This document shows positions 52,261 to 59,460 of a stretch of DNA of 64,000 bases, in pieces. A model generated the notes under the pieces. It saw only the letters and a program-made list of their open reading frames with translations, did not search any database and was not told where the DNA came from. The DNA comes from Candidatus Microbacterium phytovorans (lineage in GTDB: Bacteria; Actinomycetota; Actinomycetes; Actinomycetales; Microbacteriaceae): assembly GCA_029202445.1 (NCBI GenBank), contig CP119321.1:2604001-2668000 (forward strand), given 5' to 3'. The position numbers were made by a program, and so were the translations under genes. How positions within the stretch are numbered: the first letter of the stretch is position 1; each line of letters begins with the position of its first letter.

Positions 52261-52425
52261 TCAGGTTCGGCTGCCGCCGCGCACGACCCGCAGCAGGAAG
52301 GCGATGAGGGCGATGACGCCCACGATCAGCGCGACCCACAGCAGCCACTGCAGCGAGGCGTTCAGCCCGCTCACGATGGCCAGCACGATGGCGACGACGA
52401 TGACGATGATAAGTGCGATGTTCAT
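52261..52425 (-). CDS. Small two-helix hydrophobic protein
   Basis: 54 residues, nearly all hydrophobic: NIALIIVIVVAIVLAIVSGL then LLWVALIVGVIALIAFLLRV, ending in a basic tail RVVRGGSRT. It has two transmembrane helices joined by NASLQW. Proteins of this layout are common in Actinobacteria; no function is known. ATG 52425 is chosen since the hydrophobic core starts right after it and GGAGC lies 8 nt upstream; the longer frame upstream is not membrane-like. Confidence 0.7.
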   Translation of the reverse strand: MNIALIIVIVVAIVLAIVSGLNASLQWLLWVALIVGVIALIAFLLRVVRGGSRT

Positions 52426-52669
52426 AACTGTGCTCCGTTCTGCAGCCCGCGACCGATCGGGTGAGCGGGGTGCGTTCGCCTCGACGGTAGGCCACAGGAC
52501 GGCCGCGCCACAGACCCTTGACGCTGCGAGCGCGGCGGTGCTAGGGGCACCGGCGGCGCGGTGCCCAGCGCCACGCGGAACGGTGCCTAGCGCCGCCGAA
52601 GAGCCGCGGTCAAGCCCCTCACCCGAGCGAGGCGCGAGGCCTAGCGTCGAGTCGTCGAAGGAGGATGCC

Positions 52670-52939
52670 ATGCCCGCTGGACGCGGCTCGAACAGCCTGA
52701 AGGACCCCGAGCTCTACGAGGAGCTCCGCAAAGACGGCGCCTCCAAGGAGAAGGCCGCGCGCATCTCCAACGCCGCCGCCCGCGACGGACGCTCCGCCGT
52801 GGGTCGCCGTGGTGGGGCGTCGGGCGACTACGAGGACTGGACGGTGGCGGACCTCCGCTCCCGCGCGAAGGAGCTCGGCCTCTCCGGCTACTCGGGCAAG
52901 CGCAAGAGCGAGCTGATCTCGCTGCTGCGCGAGCATTGA
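52670..52939 (+). CDS. Small protein with Rho termination factor N-terminal (SAP-like) domain
   Basis: 89 residues. The N-terminal part (KDPELYEELRKDGASKEKAA, RISNAAARDG) matches the DUF7218-type helical region; the C-terminus (DWTVADLRSRAKELGLSGYS, GKRKSELISLLREH) is a Rho_N/SAP-like nucleic-acid-binding motif. Such proteins probably bind DNA or RNA. ATG 52670 has GAAGGAGG 6 nt upstream. It is 39 bp before the topoisomerase IB gene, same strand. Confidence 0.85.
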   Translation: MPAGRGSNSLKDPELYEELRKDGASKEKAARISNAAARDGRSAVGRRGGASGDYEDWTVADLRSRAKELGLSGYSGKRKSELISLLREH

Positions 52940-52966
52940 GCACCCCTGTGGTGTCGGCGCGCGTGA

Positions 52967-52972
52967 GAGATT
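52967..52972 (+). promoter_or_regulatory. Possible -10 hexamer GAGATT for topoisomerase IB, leaderless start
   Basis: GAGATT, then GGTGAC, then ATG 52979. The first base departs from TANNNT, so the call is weak. Confidence 0.35.
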
Positions 52973-52978
52973 GGTGAC

Positions 52979-53941
52979 ATGCCGAGACTCGCCCGCGTCC
53001 GCCCCGGAGTAGACCTCGGCTACCGGCGCCTGCGCTCCGGGAGCGGCTTCCGCTACGTCGACGCCGACGGTGCCGCCCTGCCCGCCGCGGAGCGCGAGCG
53101 GGTGACCGCCCTCGTCATCCCGCCAGCGTGGCAGGAGGTGTGGATCTGCGCGTCGCCCCACGGTCACATCCAGGCGACCGGGATCGACGACGCCGGCCGG
53201 CTCCAGTACATGTACCACCCGCAGTGGACCGCCGGGCGCGACAAGGGGAAGTTCGCGCGCGCCCTGCAGCTGGCGGAGTCCCTGCCTCGTGCCCGCGCTC
53301 GCGTGACGACCTCGCTCCGCCGCGACGACCTCGACCGGGAACGCGTGCTGGCCGCCGCCTTCCGGCTGCTCGACCAGGCCGCGCCACGCGTCGGGTCGGA
53401 ACGCTATCTCGAACGCCACGGCAGCCGCGGCCTCACGACGCTCAAGAGACGGGATGCCGCCATCGACGGCACCGTGACGAGCCTCCGGTTCCCCGGCAAG
53501 AGCGGCAAGCGGCAGAACCTGCAGATCGACGACGAAGACCTGGCCCTCGTCGTGGCGATCATGGCCGCCGGGCGCCCGGCATCCCCCCTGCTGGCCTATC
53601 AGCGCAGCAGGCGGAGGGTGGCCCTCACCCCGAAGGAGGTGAACGCGTACGTGCGGGCGATGACGGGCGGCGCGTTCACCGCAAAGGACTTCCGCACGCT
53701 GCGAGGCACGATCCACGCCGCCGACGCCCTCGCGCGCATCGGCCTGGTCGACACGAAGACCGAACGCAAGCGCGCCGAGGTGCTCGCCGTCCGCGCGACG
53801 GCGGAGATGCTCGGCAACACCCCCGCTGTCGCGCGCAGCTCGTACATCGACCCGCGGGTCTTCGCCGCCTACGGGAAGGGACGCGTGCTCGACCTTGCGG
53901 TGTCGCCCGAATCGGCGATCCGTGCGCTCATCCTGGGCTGA
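52979..53941 (+). CDS. DNA topoisomerase IB (poxvirus type)
   Basis: 320 residues. It relaxes supercoiled DNA through a 3'-phosphotyrosine link. The catalytic tyrosine is Y289 in ARSSYIDPRV; RGLTTLKRRDAAIDG and RFPGKSGKRQNLQIDD hold the Arg/Lys residues, and MTGGAFTAKDFRTLRGTIHA contains the conserved KDFRTW-like segment. The N-terminus VRPGVDLGYRRLRSGSGFRY is typical of bacterial TopIB. It may be made with the Rho_N protein upstream, which also looks DNA-binding. ATG 52979. Confidence 0.93.
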   Translation: MPRLARVRPGVDLGYRRLRSGSGFRYVDADGAALPAAERERVTALVIPPAWQEVWICASPHGHIQATGIDDAGRLQYMYHPQWTAGRDKGKFARALQLAESLPRARARVTTSLRRDDLDRERVLAAAFRLLDQAAPRVGSERYLERHGSRGLTTLKRRDAAIDGTVTSLRFPGKSGKRQNLQIDDEDLALVVAIMAAGRPASPLLAYQRSRRRVALTPKEVNAYVRAMTGGAFTAKDFRTLRGTIHAADALARIGLVDTKTERKRAEVLAVRATAEMLGNTPAVARSSYIDPRVFAAYGKGRVLDLAVSPESAIRALILG

Positions 53942-53949
53942 CTCGGCCC

Positions 53950-53955
53950 TACCGT
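53950..53955 (+). promoter_or_regulatory. -10 hexamer TACCGT for the crcB pair, leaderless start
   Basis: TACCGT, then GAGGGC, then ATG 53962. It leaves no room for a fluoride riboswitch between promoter and gene. Confidence 0.5.
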
Positions 53956-53961
53956 GAGGGC

Positions 53962-54399
53962 ATGGCTTCTGCACGGGCTTCGCACTGGTTCTCGCCGGCG
54001 GCCCTCGGACTCGTGATCGCCGGCGGCGCCCTCGGCGTCGCCGTGCGCGCGGCTCTCGTGCTGCCGCTCGAAGGGGGCCATCCCCTCGTCGTCCCGGCCG
54101 TGACGCTCGCCGTCAACGTCCTCGGCTCGTTCCTGCTCGGCGCCGTCGTCGGGGCGCTCGACGACCGCCGTCCGCTCCTCCGACTGTTCCTCGGCACGGG
54201 CGCCCTGGGGGGCTTCACGACCTACAGCGCGTTCGCGGTGCAAGTGGTCACCACCTCGCGCGACGCGCCCGTCGTGGGGCTCGCGCTCGCCGCCGTATCG
54301 GTGATCGTGGGCGTCGTGGGTGCCACGGCCGGGCTGCTCGTGGGCCGTCGGGTCGCGGGGGCACCGAACGCGTCGGAAGACCCGGAGGATGCCGAATGA
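53962..54399 (+). CDS. crcB: Fluoride efflux channel subunit FluC/CrcB, copy 1
   Basis: 145 residues, four transmembrane helices. TLAVNVLGSFLLGAVVGAL holds the conserved Asn of the Fluc pore and GTGALGGFTTYSAFAVQVVT the Gly-Gly-Phe-Thr-Thr-Tyr-Ser box. FluC channels export fluoride as dual-topology dimers; two adjacent genes usually make a heterodimer of opposite orientation. ATG 53962 is 6 nt from TACCGT. The stop overlaps copy 2 (ATGA at 54396). The C-terminal acidic tail EDPEDAE is extra to the core. Confidence 0.93.
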   Translation: MASARASHWFSPAALGLVIAGGALGVAVRAALVLPLEGGHPLVVPAVTLAVNVLGSFLLGAVVGALDDRRPLLRLFLGTGALGGFTTYSAFAVQVVTTSRDAPVVGLALAAVSVIVGVVGATAGLLVGRRVAGAPNASEDPEDAE

Positions 54400-54785
54400 C
54401 CGCCCTCGATGTCGTCGCCCTGGTCGTCGGCGGCGGGCTCGGCGCGGGCGCGCGCTACCTCGTCGACGGCGTCGTCATGCGGGGACGCCGCGGCGTGTTC
54501 CCCCTCGGCATCCTGGTCGTGAACGTGTCGGGCGCGTTCCTCCTCGGGCTCCTCACCGCACTGGCGGGGGCGGTGGGCCCGGTGTGGCTGGCGATCGCGG
54601 GCGTGGGGGTGCTCGGCGGGTACACGACCTTCAGCACGGTGTCGGTCGAGACGGTGCTCCTGGCGCAGCGCGGACGTCGCGACTGGGCGTGGCTCAACCT
54701 GCTCGGCACGCTCGTCCTCAGTGTTGTCGCCGCCGCGCTGGGCGTGCTGATCGGCGGCTGGATCGACGGCCTGCTCCCCGGGTGA
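54396..54785 (+). CDS. crcB: Fluoride efflux channel subunit FluC/CrcB, copy 2
   Basis: 129 residues, four transmembrane helices. GGLGAGARYLVDG, PLGILVVNVSGAFLLGLLTA (pore Asn) and GVLGGYTTFSTVSVETVLLA are standard FluC motifs. The start ATG overlaps copy 1, giving equal synthesis of both subunits. Loop charges differ from copy 1 (RGRRGVF versus EGGHP), consistent with opposite membrane orientation. Function is fluoride resistance by family knowledge. Confidence 0.93.
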   Translation: MTALDVVALVVGGGLGAGARYLVDGVVMRGRRGVFPLGILVVNVSGAFLLGLLTALAGAVGPVWLAIAGVGVLGGYTTFSTVSVETVLLAQRGRRDWAWLNLLGTLVLSVVAAALGVLIGGWIDGLLPG

Positions 54786-54859
54786 GATCCGACCGCGGTA
54801 CCGCCCGCCGTCCTCCCTGGGGGGGAGGGCGGATGCGGTGCCGCGTGGGAGAATGACAT

Positions 54860-54877
54860 CGATACAGTTCTGTATCG
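54860..54877. promoter_or_regulatory. TetR-like palindromic operator upstream of the RND pump
   Basis: CGATACAGTTCTGTATCG is a perfect inverted repeat of 8-bp arms with a 2-bp centre, 28 bp before GTG 54905. Its form fits TetR-family operators, but no tetR gene is adjacent. Confidence 0.75.
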
Positions 54878-54904
54878 GCTCGCTCCTGCATGCAAAGGCC
54901 ACCC

Positions 54905-57900
54905 GTGTCGAACCTCGCCGTCCTGAGCCTCAAGAACCGTGCGCTCATCGCTCTCATCACGATCGTCGCCGCCGTCTTCGGCGGTCTCGCCCTGACGAGC
55001 CTCAAGCAGGAGCTCATCCCCTCGATCGAGTTCCCGCAGCTGTCGGTGCTGACGACCTACCCGGGCGCCTCTCCCGACGTCGTCAACAACGACGTGTCGA
55101 CGCCCATCGAGACCGCGATCCAGGGAGTCCCGGGACTGGAGTCGACGACCGCGACCAGCACGACGAACGCGTCGATCATCCAGGCATCCTTCACCTACGG
55201 CACCGATCTGGCCACCGCCGAGCAGAAGATCCTCCAGGCGATCAACCGCATCAAGAGCGACCTGCCCGAGTCGGTCGAGCCGAACGTCGTCTCCTTCTCG
55301 ATCGACGACCTGCCCGTCATCGCCCTCGCCGTCACCGGCTTCGACGACGAGCGCACCATCGAGGAGCAGCTGGAGGCGAGTGTCGTCCCCGACCTCGAAG
55401 ACGTCGACGGCGTCAGCGCCGTGGCCATCATCGGCGGGCAGGGCCAGCGGGTCACGATCGTCCCCGACCAGGCGAAGCTCGCCGCCGCCGGCTACACCCA
55501 GACCGCCATCACCGACGCGCTCGACCAGAACGGCGTGCTCTTCCCCGGCGGATCGGTGACCGAGGGCGAGCAGACCCTCACGGTGCAGACCGGCACCAAA
55601 CTGGCATCCGTCGACGAGATCTCCGACCTCCCGCTCGTGCCCGGCGACGCCGAACAGCTCGCCGGGGGCGCCGTCACGATCGCCGACGTCGCCGACGTGT
55701 CGCTCGACACCGACCCGGTGACCTCCATCTCGCGCGTCAACGGCGAACCCGCGCTCACGCTCTCCATCACGAAGCTCCCCGCCGCCAACACGGTCGACGT
55801 CTCACGCGGCGTCGCGGCCGTGATCCCCGACCTGCAGGACGCGATCGGCGCGGATGCCGAGTTCACCGTCGTCTTCGACCAGGCGCCCTACATCGAGCAG
55901 TCGATCGAAGCGCTCGCGCAGGAAGGTCTTCTCGGTCTCGTCTTCGCGGTGCTCGTGATCCTCATCTTCCTGCTGTCGGTGCGCTCCACCCTCGTCACGG
56001 CGATCTCGATCCCGACGAGCGTGCTCATCACCTTCGTCGGCATCCAGGCGTTCGGCTACTCGCTCAACATCCTCACCCTCGGCGCCCTCACGATCGCGAT
56101 CGGCCGCGTCGTCGACGACTCCATCGTCGTGATCGAGAACATCAAACGGCACTACGTCGGCGATGCCGACAAGCTCCGCTCGATCCTGCTCGCGGTGCGC
56201 GAGGTGGCCGCCGCGATCACCGCGTCCACCATCACCACCGTCGCCGTCTTCCTCCCGATCGCCTTCGTGGGCGACGTGACCGGCGAGCTGTTCCGGCCGT
56301 TCGCGCTGACCGTCACGATCGCCATGACGGCATCCCTCTTCGTCGCCCTGACGATCGTCCCGGTGCTCGCCTACTGGTTCCTGCGACCGGGTAAGGCGCT
56401 GCGAGGCGCCGACGGCGAGGTCATCGACCCCGAGGACCCCGCCGCGCCGCCGTCGCGACTGCAGCGGGCCTACCTCCCCGTGCTGCGCTGGACGCTGAAG
56501 CACTCGTGGGTCACGCTGCTGCTGGCCGTGCTCGTGCTCGGCGGCACCGCCGCCGCCGCGCCCCTCATGAAGACCAACTTCCTCGGCGACTCGGGGCAGA
56601 ACACGTTCACCGTCACGCAGGAGCTCGGGCAGGCTCCGAGCCTGGATGCCGAGGATGCCGCAGCCGCCACCGTCGAGAAGGCCATCCTCGGTGTCGACGG
56701 CATCGAGACCGTACAGACCTCGATCGGCTCGAGCGGCTCCGCCGTGCGCGACGCGTTCGCCGGGGGCAGCGCGGGCATCACCTACTCGGTGACCACCGAC
56801 ACCGACGCCGACCAGGTGAAGGTGCGCGAAGACGTGCAGGCGGCCGTCGCCGACCTGGACGACGTCGGCACCGTCACGGTCTCCGCCGGGCAGGGCGGGT
56901 TCGGCTCGAGCGACATCGAGGTCGACGTCACCGCGCCCGACGCGGGCACCCTGTCCGACGCGACCGACGCGGTCGTGGCCGCGCTCGAAGGCAAGGACGG
57001 CATCGGCCAGGTCACCTCGAACCTCTCCGCGTCGTTGCCGTTCGTCGCCGTCGCCGTCGACCGCGACGAAGCGGCCTCGCTCGGACTGTCCGAAGTCGCC
57101 GTCGGCGCCCTCGTGTCCAACACGATGCAGCCGCGCGGCATCGGCAGCGTCGAGATCGACGGCACCGCCCTCACGGTGTACCTGCAGGCCGAGGACATCC
57201 CGCAGACGATCGCCCAGCTCAAGCGCCTCGAGATCGCGACGGCCGCCGGCCTCGTCCGGCTCGACGAGGTGGCCACCGTGAAGGAGAGCGAAGGCCCCAC
57301 GTCGATCACGACCCAGCGCGGTCAGCGCACCGCGACGGTCACGGTCACGCCCTCGACCGACGACCTCAACACGGCGTCGGCGACCGTGCGGACCGCACTC
57401 CTCGACGTGGAGCTGCCGGCGGCGGCCGACGCCGAGGTCGGCGGTGTCGTGTCCCAGCAGCAGGATGCCTTCGGGCAGCTCGGACTCGCGATGCTCGCCG
57501 CGATCCTCATCGTCTACATCGTGATGGTGGCGACGTTCAAGTCGCTCCGTCAGCCGCTGCTGCTCCTCGTGTCGGTGCCGTTCGCGGCCACGGGCGCGAT
57601 CCTGCTGCAGATCGCGACCGGCGTGCCGCTGGGTGTGGCATCCCTCATCGGCGTGCTCATGCTGATCGGCATCGTCGTGACGAACGCGATCGTGCTCGTC
57701 GACCTCGTGAACCAGTACCGCGAAAAGGGACTCACGACCCACGACGCGACCGTGGCCGGAGGGGCCCGACGACTGCGACCGATCCTCATGACGGCTCTCG
57801 CGACGATCTTCGCGCTGACCCCGATGGCGCTCGGCATCACCGGCCACGGCGGGTTCATCTCGCAGCCGCTCGCGATCGTCGTGATCGGCGGGCTCGTCTC

Positions 57901-58060
57901 CTCGACGGTGCTGACACTGCTCGTGCTCCCGACGCTCTACAACCTCGTCGAGGGCGCGCGCGAGCGGCGGGCGCTGCGACGCGGCGACGGGGCAGCCGAG
58001 CCGGCCACCCCGGCATCCGACCCCGCCCCGACGACGCGGCGCGCGCGCTCCCGCGGCTGA
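54905..58060 (+). CDS. RND-family efflux transporter (AcrB/HAE1-like), single-component
   Basis: 1051 residues with the RND layout: helix 1 near residue 12, large periplasmic-type loop to about 325, helices 2-6, second loop, helices 8-12. Motifs: QELIPSIEFPQLSVLTTYPG, ASPDVVNNDVSTPIETAIQG, TIAIGRVVDDSIVVIENIKR (proton-relay Asp pair) and VTNAIVLVDLVNQYREKG. In Gram-positive bacteria such pumps lack outer-membrane partners, and no membrane-fusion protein gene lies beside it. GTG 54905 is preferred to ATG 54890 because AAAGG is 6 nt upstream. A long insertion-like C-terminal Ala/Pro tail ends the protein. Confidence 0.92.
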   Translation: MSNLAVLSLKNRALIALITIVAAVFGGLALTSLKQELIPSIEFPQLSVLTTYPGASPDVVNNDVSTPIETAIQGVPGLESTTATSTTNASIIQASFTYGTDLATAEQKILQAINRIKSDLPESVEPNVVSFSIDDLPVIALAVTGFDDERTIEEQLEASVVPDLEDVDGVSAVAIIGGQGQRVTIVPDQAKLAAAGYTQTAITDALDQNGVLFPGGSVTEGEQTLTVQTGTKLASVDEISDLPLVPGDAEQLAGGAVTIADVADVSLDTDPVTSISRVNGEPALTLSITKLPAANTVDVSRGVAAVIPDLQDAIGADAEFTVVFDQAPYIEQSIEALAQEGLLGLVFAVLVILIFLLSVRSTLVTAISIPTSVLITFVGIQAFGYSLNILTLGALTIAIGRVVDDSIVVIENIKRHYVGDADKLRSILLAVREVAAAITASTITTVAVFLPIAFVGDVTGELFRPFALTVTIAMTASLFVALTIVPVLAYWFLRPGKALRGADGEVIDPEDPAAPPSRLQRAYLPVLRWTLKHSWVTLLLAVLVLGGTAAAAPLMKTNFLGDSGQNTFTVTQELGQAPSLDAEDAAAATVEKAILGVDGIETVQTSIGSSGSAVRDAFAGGSAGITYSVTTDTDADQVKVREDVQAAVADLDDVGTVTVSAGQGGFGSSDIEVDVTAPDAGTLSDATDAVVAALEGKDGIGQVTSNLSASLPFVAVAVDRDEAASLGLSEVAVGALVSNTMQPRGIGSVEIDGTALTVYLQAEDIPQTIAQLKRLEIATAAGLVRLDEVATVKESEGPTSITTQRGQRTATVTVTPSTDDLNTASATVRTALLDVELPAAADAEVGGVVSQQQDAFGQLGLAMLAAILIVYIVMVATFKSLRQPLLLLVSVPFAATGAILLQIATGVPLGVASLIGVLMLIGIVVTNAIVLVDLVNQYREKGLTTHDATVAGGARRLRPILMTALATIFALTPMALGITGHGGFISQPLAIVVIGGLVSSTVLTLLVLPTLYNLVEGARERRALRRGDGAAEPATPASDPAPTTRRARSRG

Positions 58061-58100
58061 CACGGCCCGGCGCGCTGGGCCGCGCGTGCGGCGCTGCGCG

Positions 58101-59174
58101 CTAGGCCACGCGTGCGGCGCTGAGGAAGCGGATGAACACCGCGAGCCAGCCGAAGATCAGCGCGAACACGACGATCTCGAACGCCGTCAGCCCGAAGTAG
58201 CCCACCGCGAACAGCACGATCGACGCCACGAGCGCCGCCAGGAACGCCCACGACGCGAGGAAGTACGTGCGCGGCATCCCGCGCAGCAGCCACGGGCCGC
58301 CCGCCAGCAGCACGAGATACATCAACGCCATGCCCGACGCGGACAGGTTGTGGAGCAGCAGGTTCACGTCGACAGGGAAGATCCCCACGCACGCGAGCAT
58401 GACCCCCATCACGACGAGCGCCGTGGTCACCACCCGTCGCGCCGGCACCGACCCGCCGTCGCCCACGGCCCGGAGGTCGCGATCGACGAAGAGGGTGAAC
58501 GTCGTCACGAGCAGGCCGCCCGCGACGAGCGTGCCGTTGAAGAGGAAGCTCGACAGGTCGCCGAACGTGCCCAACTGGCTGAAGTGCAGCTCCCACCACT
58601 GCGCGTCCGACGTCGTCACCATCGCCGCGAGCGACCCGATCCCGATGAACGACACGAGGAGTGACGTCAACCGCTGCGTCGTCATGCGCGACGCCGACAG
58701 GTACGACAGATACCCCGACAGCCCCGTCAGCACGGCGAGCAGCGTCACCGTCCAGAAGCCGTTCGCCTCCACCCCGATGAAGGCGCGCGCCAGCAGTGCG
58801 AACAAGGACAGGATGCCGATCGCGGTGAGCGCGACGTGCGCGATCATCACCGACACCGTCGAGACGATGTATCGCCAGTCGGCGATCTCCTGCCGCCACT
58901 CCTGCCCGTCGGTCGTGCGCGACCGCCAGAACCCGAGCGCGGAGCTGACCCCCGCCGCCACCGCCCCGCAGATCGCCGCCCACGAGCCGAGGCCCCACGG
59001 CGACCACAGCGCGAGACTGCGCGCCACGAAGGTAAGGATGACACCCACGACGGCGCCGGCACCGCCCGCGATGAATGCGGCGAGAAGCGCCTCCGACTCC
59101 GCCCGCAGGGTCGGTGGTGCGGGTGTACGGACGGTGGCGTGGGCGGGCGAGCGGGAGCCGGCATCCGGTGTCAT
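58101..59174 (-). CDS. DUF998-like polytopic membrane protein
   Basis: 357 residues. A 30-residue soluble lead is followed by about ten transmembrane helices. WWELHFSQLGTFGDLSSFLF and NGTLVAGGLLVTTFTLFVDR resemble the DUF998 core; FPVDVNLLLHNLSASGMALM is also typical. Function is unknown. ATG 59174 is 7 nt after TACGCT (59187-59182). It is convergent with the RND gene and divergent from the DEAD-box gene. Confidence 0.82.
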   Translation of the reverse strand: MTPDAGSRSPAHATVRTPAPPTLRAESEALLAAFIAGGAGAVVGVILTFVARSLALWSPWGLGSWAAICGAVAAGVSSALGFWRSRTTDGQEWRQEIADWRYIVSTVSVMIAHVALTAIGILSLFALLARAFIGVEANGFWTVTLLAVLTGLSGYLSYLSASRMTTQRLTSLLVSFIGIGSLAAMVTTSDAQWWELHFSQLGTFGDLSSFLFNGTLVAGGLLVTTFTLFVDRDLRAVGDGGSVPARRVVTTALVVMGVMLACVGIFPVDVNLLLHNLSASGMALMYLVLLAGGPWLLRGMPRTYFLASWAFLAALVASIVLFAVGYFGLTAFEIVVFALIFGWLAVFIRFLSAARVA

Positions 59175-59181
59175 GCACCAC

Positions 59182-59187
59182 AGCGTA
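59182..59187 (-). promoter_or_regulatory. -10 hexamer TACGCT for the DUF998-like gene, leaderless start
   Basis: TACGCT on the minus strand, then seven bases (GTGGTGC), then ATG 59174. Confidence 0.5.
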
Positions 59188-59232
59188 GAGCCGTCGCGGC
59201 ATCCGGGTCGGCACTCTCCCAGGGTCGTCCGC

Positions 59233-59460
59233 TACAGTAGAGCGGTCGGCTCTGGACACCGCGCGTGATGCGCGGATGGGTTTGTGAGTCCAAGGGGCCG
59301 ATGGTGGGAGCGAATCCGCTCCGACGACCATCACTGTGAATGGCCCCCGGCCGACGAATGTCCGGGTTACTCCATGCCGCGTGTGCGGCTGCGCCTTCCC
59401 GCTCGGGAAGCCATCTGAGGAGTGCTGTTCTCGCGCGAGACAACCCAGAAGGACACCACC
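59233..59460 (+). ncRNA. Promoter and structured 5' leader (about 215 nt) of the DEAD-box helicase gene
   Basis: TACAGT (59233-59238) is a likely -10, giving a leader of about 215 nt before ATG 59461, in contrast to the leaderless genes around it. Nested stems are clear: CCGCGC/GCGCGG (59259-59275); GGGGCC (59294-59299) with GGCCCC (59342-59347) enclosing GATGGT/ACCATC (59300-59305 with 59327-59332) and GGAGCG/CGCTCC (59307-59322). Further GC-rich stems follow. A cis-acting leader that senses temperature, RNA or the helicase itself is plausible; no known family is claimed. Confidence 0.7.

Noticed and set aside
53941..53962. Fluoride riboswitch before the crcB pair
   Set aside because: Only about 20 bp separate the topoisomerase gene from ATG 53962; no room for the RNA.
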